A stretch of DNA of 64,000 nucleotides from Heliocidaris erythrogramma (GCA_025617745.1 CM046863.1:59972085-60036084), one strand, 5' to 3'; shown: positions 44,849 to 56,347, counted from the first letter of the stretch. A program made the numbers and translations. The notes: generated by a model not told the origin, from the letters alone.

Positions 44849-46702
44849 ACGTAGCTTTTTTGTGTACTCCCACTCCCATAAAGACGACAAAAAAGGCAAA
44901 GAAATATGTTCAGTGGAAGTTGCTTATGGATTTCTGTTCACACTCTCGTAGCCAGGATTTTATTTTGGGAGGGGTGGTCGGATCACGCGCGCAGAGGGGT
45001 AAAGGAGAGGCGTTGGCATCTGTTCAAATCGAGACATGGAGACAGTTGATCTATTCCATCCAGTAAATACATATAATCGACAAAGATGGAGACTGTGTTC
45101 TTGGTTAGTCTTCTAATGTGATCTCAATACAAAGAGGTAGATTTACGTTCTTTTTTTTTTCATTAGAACTACGGTTAATTCATTTTAAATTAAGTCAAAA
45201 TTTGAACGCTAAAATAGAAGTCTAAAATACACATTTCTGGGTAATGAGAAGGGCCTACATTGAGGTGAGCTTTTTTTAAATATTCTACTATACAACATTC
45301 ATAGAATAATATATTTATCGTTTTATCTATTTTCTGTCGATACCATTAGAAATTGTTTAAGGGAAATATAGGGGATTATATAGGGGATTGTGTATAAGAG
45401 TACTATGAGGAAACAGCAATGATAACCACAAACATATTTCCTGAGTAGGCGTACATTTATACACATACGGTCTGATGACTACAAAATATATAGGAGTTTA
45501 CACATTAATGAGACCAATTTTGTAAATATTATTCCACACGTCAGAATATTGCAATAGGTTTTTCGGCTACAATATTCTTAGACAATTCGTAATTATCTAA
45601 AAATAATATTTCTAAGAACAGGCCTTAAAAATTTATTTTTCTCGACGAAAGAAATTGCAGAATTAGTATTTTGCTCCTGTCTGCATTGGGGGGGGGGGGG
45701 GGGGGGGTCGGAGGTATTGTTTTCTAATCACCCTCATAGACAAAGGCCTCCATAAACACGCTGATTAAAGTGCTAAGATCTTATACAAAACGCAAAAAGG
45801 AAAATAAAAAAAAGATGGATATGGGGAAAAAAGTAAATCAAGAAATAGGGAGGAAAGGAAAAGGATAAGGTAAGGATAAAATCAATTCCATAACGCTATA
45901 TAGTGAAAAGTCCCTCTTTGACCTCAGGCAAGAATCAACAATTTAAAGTTATACATGAAGATGCAGATGATGTAGAAAAAATATATTGCAATATTGTGAC
46001 GTGTGGAATAATATTTACAAAATTGGTCTCGTTATACCTGGCATATGTGTAAACTCCTTTATATTCGAAATATTTTGCAGTCATCAGAGCGTATATGTAT
46101 AAATATACGCCTACTCAGGAGATATGCTTGTGGTTATCATAATTGTTTCCTCATAGCACTCTGATACACAAAACTGTTAACCCTTATATTTCCCTGAAAC
46201 AATTTCTAATTGTACTGACAGAAAATAGATAAAACGATTATATACTCTATGAATGTTGTATAGTAGGATGTTAAAAAGAGCTCACACTCAATATAGGCCT
46301 TACTTACTCCCCAGAAATGTGTGTTTTAGACTTTTATTTTAGCGTTCAAATTTTGCCTTAATTTACAATGAATCAAGGCAGATATAATGAAAAAGAAGAG
46401 CGTCTACCAAACATCAGATGACTAACCAAGAACAGCTTTGTTCATGTATTTAAGTGAATCTATTGCATATAGATCAACTGTCTCCATGTCTCGAGTTTAA
46501 CAGATGCAAAAGCCTCTCCCTTACCCCTCCCCCCTGAGCCGCAGGGAGCTAGCACGCTCTGCGCGTTGGGTCCGACCACCACCTCACAAAATAAGATCCA
46601 CGCTAGAAGAGTGTAAACAGAAAGCTATAAGCAACTTACACTGAACATATTTCTTTGCCTTTTGTCGTCTTTATGGGAGTGGTAGTACACAAAAAGCTAC
46701 GT
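44849..46702. repeat. Large inverted repeat, ~710-bp arms, 425-bp spacer
   Basis: The left arm 44849-45558 is the reverse complement of 45984-46702 with moderate divergence. Pairs include AAGACGACAAAAAAGGCAAA with TTTGCCTTTTGTCGTCTT, GTCTCCATG/CATGGAGAC around the GATCAACTGTC words, and TATTATTCCACACGTCA with TGACGTGTGGAATAATA. The spacer holds a G20 run (45688-45707). The arms contain a CGTAGCCAGGATTTTATTTT family start (44948). No coding content. Confidence 0.9.
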
Positions 46703-46779
46703 TTGAAGGCAGAAGTTTGCATGGTCACGTCATGTCACCAATATGAAAAAAAGTTGTATTGCATAATATAAAATTACTG

Positions 46780-47040
46780 TCATTCATCGTGAAATGTGCT
46801 ACGATCTGTTGTGTTTCTACTAGAAATGGAACAAACCATCCAATAAAATTCACTGTGTCAACAATTTCAAAGTTTTTTCATAGAGAGTACAAACAGATCA
46901 AATGGTGGTTCAATTACTTTGAAGACGAATGATTTTGGGTGCGATCACAGACGAAGTAGTAAAGTAGTAGTAGTAGTAGTAGTAGTGATAGTTCTAGTAG
47001 TAACATCAGTATCATTAGTACTAGTAATAGGTAAAATATT
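46780..47040. repeat. Block family T, partial copy with TAG repeat
   Basis: TTCTACTAGAAATGGAACAA, ACCATCCAATAAAATTCACT and AGAGAGTACAAACAGATCAA correspond to the 40.7- and 42.2-kb blocks, then a TAG repeat at 46960-47000. Confidence 0.75.
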
Positions 47041-47794
47041 TATTCGTTACTGTACCATCAAACATAACAAAAATATGTTACAATATACATATTAACGTAT
47101 AGGCAACATATCGTATTTCAATGTTGACATAATACGAGTATTAAATAAATTAAATAAGAGCGTAAAAATGGGGCGATGATAAAGAAAGGTTACAGCCTAA
47201 AGCAAAGTTTGCAACCCAGAAATTCATAACATTCAAAATAAACAAAGTAGAAACAGGATGACTTGCAGGAGAGAGAGAAAGTGAGAGAGAAACAAAAAGA
47301 AGGGATGGGGTGGGGTTTTCAGCTATCAAGCTATATGTTGGCGTACACATTTAATATTATTTATGTTCTATTATACACATGTAGTACATGGTTCAAATAA
47401 GTTCAATACGTTAAATATAGCAAATGATTATCTCATTGATTGCACGAGACTGAACTGACATGTAAGTACATCCACACATAAATGTTCAGCTAAGTAGAGT
47501 TTGCTTGGTATCGTTGAATTAACAGATTTCTTGATATAATATATGGGCTTTGCATTGCGAATGCCAAGAGAACGTGAGTTCCAAATGTCTGGATCAGGGT
47601 GTCTAATGGATTTCATATAAAAGCCATTGAAGTTTCAGGATTACTTAAGTGATATTCATGTGATTGCCAAGTATGTTATGCATGGATATCTTTATTCAAA
47701 CTGACTAATGGTTGGAGGTAGAAAAGCAACCAACCGTTATATGAACGGAACATAAACACTGCCGTTTGTATAATGTTTATATCAGTTACTCTCA
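47041..47794. other. Non-coding stretch
   Basis: No gene seen. A short GA tract lies near 47268-47290. Confidence 0.4.
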
Positions 47795-48205
47795 CAGTCA
47801 GACCCAACTTCGGAAAACCGAGCACAGGTATATACTCCGAAACCGTCGTATGAATATATAGCCCTCATCGTTCAGTGCGAGGCAGTATGTACAAAGGCAT
47901 CGGGGAAATCTTGCAAAGTCAACCTGCCAACTATATATTCTTAAACATAATGCTGCGTGTCAATTACCTTCAAAACCCGTGAATGATTCGCCATATGAAA
48001 TGACTTTTAAATGACAAACATTTGAAATAAATATATCTGCACCATTTTTTACGAAAAAAATATTATCAACAGCAGGTCTACATTGCAGGATTTCCCCCAT
48101 GCCTTGTGTACACACTGTCTCGCACTGAACGATGAGGGCTCGATATTGATCTTGCTCTATACGCCGTTTTCGGAGTATAAACCAGTGCTCAGTTAGGTCT
48201 GACTG
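47795..48205. mobile_element. MITE with ~110-bp TIRs
   Basis: CAGTCAGACCCAACT and CAGTCAGACCTAACT (complement of the right end) start inverted repeats that continue through TATACTCCGAAA, GCCCTCATCGTTCAGTGCGA and GGCATSGGGGAAATC. 411 bp in total, no transposase. Confidence 0.88.
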
Positions 48206-48530
48206 TCTGAGCGTTTAAAAATTCGCAAATAGAGGGTCCGAATGGTCACGATAACAAGCATTCGTAAAAACTAGAATTTGCTTTCTTTTGCAAAAGAAGC
48301 ACTTCATCAGTAGGCCTATATACCTGGAGTCTGCCCATAACTATACAATGAGAAATTTAAGAAAGTATCAGGGAATTGTACAACATGTTTAAAATATTCA
48401 ACAGCATACTATGCTTTAGTTTATACAATAAACCTACAATAGTAGTGTTAAGTGTTGAAGTAGTTGTGATGGTGATGGGTGGTGGAGTAGTAGCTGTTGT
48501 ATACGTGAATAGTAGTAAATTCATGGCATA
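48206..48530. repeat. Flank and block family T piece before MITE
   Basis: The 3' part (about 48440-48530) resembles the TAG.. TTCATGGCAT stretch of block T and is cut by the MITE that starts at 48531. Confidence 0.5.
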
Positions 48531-49172
48531 TGTGACCAGGCACCACAAAACCACCAACAAATCGCCAGATATGAATTTTTAGTTAAGGTATGATTCTGAA
48601 AGAGCAGATTCTCAGCTTTAAAATGATATATAACTCATTAGCATTGGATGTTCCTATGCACAGTCCCTCATAATGTTACTTCTGAGAAATAAGGGTTTAA
48701 AGTTTGCAGTCTATTAAAGCACTCTGACTTGCAATGTTGTTGTGCTAAGGTGACAAAAGGAGAATTAGAACTCTATTAAAATTTCTATGAAGAGATTATT
48801 AGATTGTCCTAAAACTTGGCATACTAATTAGTCATATCCTGTTCATCATAGTGCACAAGTGTCAATGCAAGAACTTACGCTGTTTAGAATTTATGGGAGA
48901 TCAAAATGAGACAAGTATTCAGGGTCGTAAAAAAGAAAAATAATACAAAATCCAGAGAAGACACACATAAGTCTAATAAAAAACTGTCAAAAATACCACT
49001 TTTAGACTTTTTGGTGCCTCCAAATATTTAGATTCCTTAGAAAAAAAGTATACTTATTTCAGGAAATACCCAAAACTAAAATTTGACCAAGCCAACCAAA
49101 AACACATTGATGGAGCTCTAACTGAAAATCACACAGTGGGACTTTTTGGTGGTTTTGTGGTGCTTGGTCACA
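48531..49172. mobile_element. TA-flanked MITE, relative of 7251-7910
   Basis: The ends TGTGACCAGGCACCACAAAA and the complement of TGTGACCAAGCACCACAAAA are inverted repeats of about 30 bp, with TA on both sides. The inner word GATTCTCAGCTTT and the overall length (642 versus 660 bp) match the element at 7251. It interrupts block T, whose other copies read ATGGCATG..TTTAATCCATG uninterrupted (about 42052). Confidence 0.9.
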
Positions 49173-49475
49173 TATTTAATTCATGTTGCATTTCCTTCCC
49201 AAAGTAAAAAACATGTTTACTTATTAAAGCACGTCATTAAGATTAAAGGCCAATGCGGATAAAAACAATTCACGGTCGGTTTATCATAAGACAGTAGCCT
49301 TTTGTTGGGTTTCTACCAGAAGCGGGACAAATCTTTCAGTAATATCACTGTATTTAATTTACACTTTTTTTTTAAATAGAAGGTCTTCAAGAGATCAGAA
49401 GTTGGTTTAATTTCTCGGAGCCTAAATGTTTGTGGCTCTGAATATATGATGAGTACTAACTGCGGTAGTTATATT
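49173..49475. repeat. Block family T, continuation after MITE
   Basis: Contains CATTTCCTTCCCAAAGT, CACGGTCGGTTTATCATAAG, TTTGTTGGGTTTCTACCAG and AAGAGATCAGAAGTTGGTTT, as in the other T blocks. Confidence 0.8.
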
Positions 49476-49665
49476 CTTTAGGCTCGTTCACATAGGAAGG
49501 ACTAAATCGCCCTCAAAAACTGCGGTGGGTGTTTTGTGTATTAAATGAATGGCAAGTGGGGATGCATGACGCACCGAAGGTCCTATGCGTACTCACTAAC
49601 CTGCGTGTTTTAGCACACAGACAGTTTTTAACATAATTATACCCTTCATATTTGAGCGAGCCTTA
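49476..49665. mobile_element. Small MITE with GGCTCG ends
   Basis: The left TTAGGCTCGTTCACATAGG and the right CATATTTGAGCGAGCCTTAA are imperfect inverted ends. A left-end relative begins at 28578. Confidence 0.55.
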
Positions 49666-49739
49666 ATTTAGAAGTATTCCTACATGTGATTTTAGTAACA
49701 GTAGTGTAATAGTAATAACAGAGTAAAGAGGCTGTACAT

Positions 49740-50600
49740 TGAATCCATGTTGTATTTTGTTCCAATGCCAATGCTTACTTCAAACAAATGTTGACACATT
49801 ATTACACGTCATCAAGCCAAAAACTAATCTTGCTTAAGAAAACATTTCGTTCGCTCATGGAATATCCTACCTTTTTTTCCAGAGGAGGAACAAACCCTCC
49901 AGTAATATCCCTGTGTCGAAAATTGCGAATTTTCATTAAAGAGAGTACCAAGAGATTACAAGTTGATTTAATTATTTTGAGTATGAACGATTTCGGGTAC
50001 GATTACAGTCGAAATAGTAGTAGTAGTAGTAGTAGCAGCGGTAGAAGTAGTTTTGTTGATATCATTTTTTTATTCAAGAAAATTAGAATACAATACACGA
50101 GGTAAATAACATTAGCTGTCCAACAAGGTTTGACAAAGAAAAGGAAAGCATTTGACAGAGTATTAAAATAAACATCATAGTGAGAAAGTTGCAATTGTAC
50201 CAGGTACATCACTTATAAAGGCGGATGGCAGGCTTGCATGATTTGTACCACATAAATATTTATAGTAGTATTAGTAGTAGTAGTAGTAGAAGGAGTAGTA
50301 TTATTAGTAGTAGTGGCGGTAGTACTAGTATAGTTATTGGATGGAAGTTCGATAGCAGGAAATACATGGCATGTTTTATCCCTGGTATATTCTCTTCTCA
50401 ATTTCAAATACATGTATAATGATTAAAACACCCCATCCGGTTTAAGGTTAACGCGGATAAAAGCAATTCACGGTTGCTTTATCGTAAGATATGTTGCCTT
50501 TTGTTGGGTTTCTACCATGCAGAAGGGGAACAAACCATGGCATAATATTACTATGGTTTTGGTGTAAGCTTTTGTGAGCATGCATGGTTAGTGTAAGAGG
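49740..50600. repeat. Block family T, further partial copies with TAG repeats
   Basis: GAGGAGGAACAAACCCTCCA, AAGAGATTACAAGTTGATTT and a TAG repeat (50013-50045), then a second piece with TAG repeat (50260-50330), GGAAATACATGGCATG, AACGCGGATAAAAG and TTGTTGGGTTTCTACCA. Confidence 0.78.
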
Positions 50601-51600
50601 ATTACATGTTATTTGTCGGAAAGATATGGTATACACTTCAGTGGGTCTGCTGAAATACAACATTGGACTGCACATTATTTGATTAATAGTACGGTGATTG
50701 ACTTTTAGCTTCTGTCAGGCAGTGAGTCAATTACGACAATAATGATCTTTATTAAATGACATCTTTCGTAAACATCAATTTCGTCATAATCTGGGGGCGG
50801 GGGGGGGGGGGGGGTTAATTGATATAAAAAGCACAAACCATAAAAAACAACATCTAACAAACAAAGCTACAAATAAAAACTTAACAAAACTTGTCGAAAC
50901 AAAATAGAGCAAAACAAAACGAAACACAATTACTAATCCCATCTAAGATGGAATGAAGTTATATATTGCATTAGTATGATACGTTGAATTTGCACTAGGA
51001 AACTTTGTATTTTTTTCAATGATCTTTAATTTGATTCTACTCAATTAAATATCGAAAACAAGCTGCTGAAAACTGCTTATCCAATAATAGCGAGCCAATG
51101 GAGTAAAATGGAGTCAAAAGGGGCCTGAGCTTTCGATCCTAGCAGAATCTTTGTCAGAGGCAAAAAGACAAACATAAAAAGCAAGACAAGCATATATATA
51201 GACTACAGACACAAAACAGATTACATGTAACAGGAACTGTAAGGGAGGAGCTGTGGACACAAAACAATGGGAACAAAAGGGGAGTGTGGGGAGTCAACAA
51301 CCATGAGTCAAGCGGGTGTGGAGGGGGATTAAAACAAATACAAAGGCATGGAGATCCAAGGAGAGTAATGAGCCCCAAGCTCAAGGGTGGGTAACCTGTG
51401 AAAGCAAAGGATAAGTGGGGAGGCAACATCAAACAGGATAAGGAACAATGCAAAGACAAGAGAAAGGAATAAGTACTGTACAAGTCCAGTGCAGTGGAGT
51501 GGTAGGGCAGAAAATAAAGAGGGAGTCGAGTTGTCAGACACCAAGTGCAAAATATATGGCATATAAAGTAAAGTGTGGTGAAAAAAATATATATTTGCTG
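50601..51600. other. Non-coding stretch with G16 run
   Basis: A G16 run (50799-50814) and an A-rich segment. Minus-strand frames of 109 and 122 codons (51154-51697) are Leu/Ser/Cys-rich without recognisable domains, and I do not call them genes. Confidence 0.4.
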
Positions 51601-51828
51601 TCTTTAACCTTGATGACATGCATACAAAACTAAAAGATGTAAGGCATACTATATACTGAAGAATATAAACATGTGCATATAAAGACTTTATATGCACATG
51701 TTTATATTCTTCAGTATATAGTAATAAACATGTGCATATAAAGACTTTATATGCACATGTTTATATTCTTCAGTATATAGTATGCCTTACATCTTTTAGT
51801 CTTCTATACATGTCATCAAGGTTAAAGG
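51601..51828. repeat. Nested perfect palindromes
   Basis: The outer arms 51601-51647 and 51781-51828 are complementary (AAAAGATGTAAGGCATACT with AGTATGCCTTACATCTTTT, and AACCTTGATGACATG with CATGTCATCAAGGTT). Between them lies a perfect palindrome of 75 bp (51648-51722, arms 37+37 around one A). It is followed by a 59-bp tandem copy of most of it (51724-51782). The right outer arm continues into block family T. Confidence 0.95.
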
Positions 51829-51960
51829 TTAGCCAAAAGCACACAAGAATTTCATGGTCTCTTCAAAATCTGTTGTTGGGTTACTACTAGAAGCGGAACA
51901 AACCGATCCAAAATATGATATTGCCTTTTGGAGTCAGTTTGAAATTTAGTTTGCATTTGG
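51829..51960. repeat. Block family T, partial copy
   Basis: GTTGTTGGGTTACTACTAG, AAGCGGAACAAACC and GTTAAAGGTTAGCC match the T blocks. Confidence 0.6.
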
Positions 51961-52800
51961 TGGGGTGACAGATACATATTGGGAGCTCTGAATACTAGAT
52001 TTAAGGGCAGACTAGTGACAGTTTTGAAAGTGCAGAATTAGACTTTAAGAATTAGGCAGTTATCTACTAGATATCCGAAGTGATATACATGTATTCCTGA
52101 TTAAACTTCTTTTCTACGAAGACAATAAAAAGCATACACCCTCCTTGGGAGGAATATAGTTTTATATGACACTGGATTCATCCATTTTATACGTACAAGG
52201 AAACTATTCGTAATTTCTTCATGCAGCACTGTTATTCACCGAAGTAAAAAGCAAAGGCCTTCTCTATATCCAGACACAGAACGTGGAATTTAAAGGCATG
52301 TTTGCATTTTAACTAAATTGAATATATGTCCTTTAAAATAAACTAATTCTGGATCTTAGTGGTGTAAGTGTAAGTTTCAGTCGGATCTCCAACTATAATC
52401 TTTTGAATTCAGTTGGAGTCATCAGTTAGACGACAAACCAGGAAACCCATCACTTCGTTTTGCAGCATCTCATTCTATCCTGGAGCAATGGCCGCAGTAA
52501 TTTGACCATTATCCTCAGAAACAAATTTTCATTGGATCAGAAAGCAGAAATTTGACATTTTGATTTTTACACCTGTCAAGACAAGACAATTTGAAAGTAA
52601 GTATACACTCATATTTTTTATAATTCTTGGATAGCATCTAGAACTAACGTGTTTAATGTAAGAGTTGACGTATTTCCAACATGGCTTCTGAATCATATAG
52701 TCATGACGCAGAAGATAACATGCGAATCAAAGTATGTGGCTGATAAAAGAACACTGCCAGTGATTGATATGAATATTCATAAAGATTGATTCAACTATCA
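51961..52800. other. Non-coding stretch
   Basis: No gene called. A short leucine-containing reading near 52350 was considered and rejected. Confidence 0.4.
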
Positions 52801-52802
52801 CA

Positions 52803-52862
52803 ACCTCGGATGGTGACGTTATAGGTCGGTCCCAGACTTGAAACATGTCTGTAAAAAAAAAA
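52803..52862 (+). mobile_element. SINE 3' core fragment
   Basis: CGGATGGTGACGTTATAGGT, then GGTCCCAGACTTG and an A-rich tail (52851-52863). Same core as 14400-14482 and 53342-53395. Confidence 0.6.
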
Positions 52863-52924
52863 AGATCTTCAACAAACAAGAAGCACAGGGCGATTCCAAT
52901 ATAGTAAAACAAATTGCAAGTTAT

Positions 52925-53105
52925 CCGCATTCACATGCAAATTAAAGGGTGCAGCAGCAGACATGGCAGAGGCGACGCAGCTGATTGGTGTATATAAGAA
53001 GACAACTGACGACGCTTATTTTGAATATTCATGAACGATTTCTAGATGTTAAACTACAAAGGAAGTTGTACATATTCATATGCAAATTAAAGGGTGAAGT
53101 TTTGT
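52925..53105 (+). promoter_or_regulatory. Octamer, CCAAT and TATA words
   Basis: CATGCAAATTAAAGGGTG (52934-52951) and ATATGCAAATTAAAGGGTG (about 53079) are two octamer-bearing copies. Between them lies CTGATTGGTGTATATAAG (52980-52997), an inverted CCAAT box five bases from a TATA-like word. It is promoter-like in layout, with no transcript recognised downstream. Confidence 0.3.
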
Positions 53106-53261
53106 AGATGCATGTTGATTGGACCGCTCCTCAACGCAAATTGGGTCGACAAGCTGCAGCATCGCTCATGTTGACCTGGGATATTAGTCTAGCCGAGTAG
53201 TAAACTAACTGTGCACTTATTCATTAGCGTATACATAGAGTTTATGATGCTCAACTGGGCG

Positions 53262-53412
53262 TTGAGGTGTGCACCTGTAATCCAGCTAACGCTGGAAGTT
53301 ATAAACTGATTTAGCGGACCCAGGTTCGAGACTGAGTCACGTGATGGTGACGTTAAAAGTCGGTCCCCAGACGTAAATAATCATATGTGATTACACACAC
53401 ACACACACACAC
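53262..53412 (+). mobile_element. tRNA-derived SINE with CA-repeat tail
   Basis: CCCAGGTTCGAGACT (53321-53335) is a B-box-like word, followed by GTGATGGTGACGTTAAAAG, GGTCCCCAGACGTAAATAA and a (CA)n tail (53394-53412). The upstream CACCTGTAATCCAGCTAACG may be the head. It is a complete-looking short element. Confidence 0.6.
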
Positions 53413-53604
53413 ATCAATTCTGGATATGGGGCCACCTATAATTTGGGCCTTGCGGTCAGTTATGCCCATTAAAACAAAAACAACAACAAAAGGTACACCA
53501 CAGGGTATATGTTCTATAAGATTAGTTCCGGAACTCAAAGTTCGGACAAGTGCTTTAGATGCCTATGTTTTCAAAAAAGTTGCATTCCATATATAACGTT
53601 ATTA
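53413..53604. other. Non-coding stretch
   Basis: A frame of about 60 codons occurs on each strand, neither with recognisable motifs. Confidence 0.35.
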
Positions 53605-54060
53605 AGAATTAAACCGCAATGTAAGTGCGGTTTAAACCCAGTCTAAACCTGCCCTTATCGTGCCACATATTTGTTATGATTACATTGCTTCTAATAATTA
53701 TCAGTAAAACATTATAGTGCATATTCTGAACTTCGGTTTAAATTAAACCGCGGTCTAAGTGTGGTTTAAACCCAGTCTAAACCTGCCCTTATCATGCCAC
53801 TAATATGATATATGTACAATGTTGTAACTATGTTCAGTTAAACATTATAGCCATTATTCTGAACTCCGGTTTCAATTAAACCACGGTCTAACCTGGCCTT
53901 ATGATTCCACTAATATGATATACATGTATGTACAATGTTCTAACTATGATCAGTTAAACATTATGGCCCTTATTCTGAACTCCGGGTTCAATTAAACCCA
54001 GTATAAACCTGCCATTTTAAACCGGAGGGTTTTTTAAAATCCCATTTTGAACTTCAGCTT
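53605..54060. repeat. Tandem repeat, ~140-bp units with AATTAAACCRCGGTCTAA
   Basis: AATTAAACCGCAATGTAAGT (53609), AATTAAACCGCGGTCTAAGT (53742), AATTAAACCACGGTCTAAC (53873) and AATTAAACCCAGTATAAAC (53991) begin successive units. Units share AAACCTGCCCTTAT, CCACTAATATGATAT and TTATTCTGAACTCCGG. GGTTTAAACCCAG words pair with themselves. Same family as 33545-33925. Confidence 0.88.
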
Positions 54061-56085
54061 TATATTTAACTCCAGTCTAGCATGTCTAATGTGGTTTAAC
54101 TTTGTACAGATATTTAGACAGAACTTGCTGTCTAAGTCAGTTTTAATTCAAGCTCTATGTTAACGCAGACTGGGGTTTAAGTCAAACAGGCGATTGAAAT
54201 ACCAGCCTGAATATTTGAAATCAACAAAATACATAGCGCAGGTGCCCATTATAAAATAGCCCTAAAGATTCCGTTGGCCTATATGCAAAATAATATCATT
54301 TTCGGTTTTAATTTGGTGTCAGGGCAACAACTGTTCATTCAATCCTTCTCTTCATCAGTTGTAAATTATGACTTTGATTGACTTTTACTATTTATATTAA
54401 ATGAAGTGTCATTAACGCCACTACAGTGAATTTATAGATACTTGCAAGTGAGAGAAATGAGCGAGCTAACAAATTGGCCTTTAGACATTTTTAGACATGC
54501 TCTTTTTTATAGTTCATACATAAGTTAATCATGCTAATGGCTTTTATGTTTGAAGGGATTTCCGATATAAAACATACTTTAAGAATGGCGTTACGCTCTA
54601 TTGACCTTGATACGTGGCCAAATACTCCCTTTGATTCACTATTGAATGTTGGCTTCAAAATTTAAAGTTAACAAGAGATGTTAACAATCACAATTCATGA
54701 TTTTTTAAGAGCAATATATTTTAATTTACCTTGGAAATAACTCGTCACGTTGATTGAAAAGTCAGTTAATTTTGTCATGCCTGAAAATTTGTGAGGTTGG
54801 ATAAATGTACCATTGCTCCCCTCTAAATAGTCGAATGGTCCGTTCCGATAGGATAGCAGATAGCAGATCAACTTGAGGTCTACCAGTTATCAGTATCAAT
54901 GATTTTGATAATACCAAACTATGTATCCTCAGTTTAAGACATGAAATATAAAAAATGTCGTTATCTACTTTATCTTCCTTTCTTTGGACATATATGTGAT
55001 CTTGTATGTAAATTCATATTTCTGTATGCATGCCATGTTTTAAAGACCACCCTGCAATAATACCAAACTCTGAAATTTCATCATTCATTCAAGTCGGAAA
55101 TAAATGCTGTCCAAAATAGGTCTTGTATTTATAATGCTGGTACTCTCTAAATTTGAAAGACTTAAAATTTAAATCTTAATTGAGACTTACAATAATCTAA
55201 GTTTTTAAGACTTATTTTCCACGTTCTTTGATTAAATTTTTCTCTCGAGACCGCGAACGAAATCTCCTGTTTAAATCTTTTAAGGAGATTTAAGCTTTAA
55301 GCCAATCAAATTTACGATGATGCAACACGTGATCGAACATTTAAGCCAAGCGCGCGATCGACGACATCTTTCTTTTTGCGGTTGTGTGAATCTTGCACAT
55401 AACTGCAACACAAAAGCAAAGAGTTTAAATACGAAGAGTGCTCAGTGCCGAAATAAAGCACGCGTATATATTGTAGTACATGTCGATCGGCCCAGAGGGA
55501 AAGGTTATAGTCTTAACCAAGATGTTGGTATTTTTTTTATTTTCTTTATTTTTCCTTCTTTTTCTGGACAGCGCTTTTGCCTTTTGGTAAAGCCGTAACT
55601 AAAGGGCATAATCTTGATATTGTCCCTTCAAATACAAACTTATGTCCCAAAAGAGATAGGAATCAACTCTAACTGCACCAGGGAGGAGAGTGAGAGAGTT
55701 GGGAGGGGGGCCTCGGACTAGATGTTTGTATTTTTGTTAAAGTTATTTGCTATGAAATTTCTATTAATATTTATGTGATGATGGGGGGGGGGGGGGGGGG
55801 GGGGGGGTCCAAACATGTTCCCTGATATTAAGCTCTATATGAGCAAACACTGCGATATCTGACGGGAATGTCGAGAAAAGTTATTTAAAAATAATAATGT
55901 GCTATCTTTATTTTTCTATTAAATCAGAATATTTCATTTGATATGATTTATGGAAATTATAGGGATTATAAACCTGCAATGTTATTTTGTTAGCCTTATT
56001 CTTTCAAAATTCAAGACAGAAAAGGCTTTAATAAAATGAGATTGCGTGCGAGCAATTCCTTATATAAATATAAAGATTAAATTAA
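54061..56085. other. Non-coding stretch
   Basis: AT-rich. CCAATCAAATTTACGATGATG followed by CACGTG at 55297-55331 is the only regulatory-looking cluster. The 93-codon frame at 55317-55598 downstream of it has no known motif. A G25 run lies at 55783-55807. Confidence 0.4.
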
Positions 56086-56347
56086 GAGTGGCGTATCCAA
56101 GATTATATATCCAGGAATATACGTGCCCCTATGTGCCAGCCAAAACCAAATCTGACATGTCTTAGTTACACATCGAATGAAAGGAAATGTGTACCCCCCC
56201 CCGCCCCCCCCCCCCCCCCACAGAAAGAATCTGAAAACTGTGATAATTTTTTTTTCCTTGCTTGTCCTAAACTTCAAAATAGAATGCATCTGATGATTTT
56301 TTTGTGCGTCTGGCGTGAGCCTCCCCCCTCCACCTGAATACGCCACC
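56086..56347. mobile_element. GTGGCGTAT-ended element with C-run
   Basis: GTGGCGTATCCAAGATT at the left and TGAATACGCCAC at the right are short inverted ends. A C9-G-C16 run (56194-56219) lies inside. It resembles the G-run GTAGCCA family in the reverse sense. Confidence 0.45.

Noticed and set aside
51154..51697. 109- and 122-codon minus-strand hydrophobic frames
   Set aside because: Cys/Leu/Ser-rich without a recognisable membrane-protein pattern, and one runs into the young palindrome at 51.6 kb. No gene signals.
52350..52600. LRR-like reading (LDLSGVSVSF..) followed by a GTAAGT donor
   Set aside because: Only one repeat-like segment, stops within 30 codons in the same frame, and no acceptor. 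Similarity to LRR is too slight.
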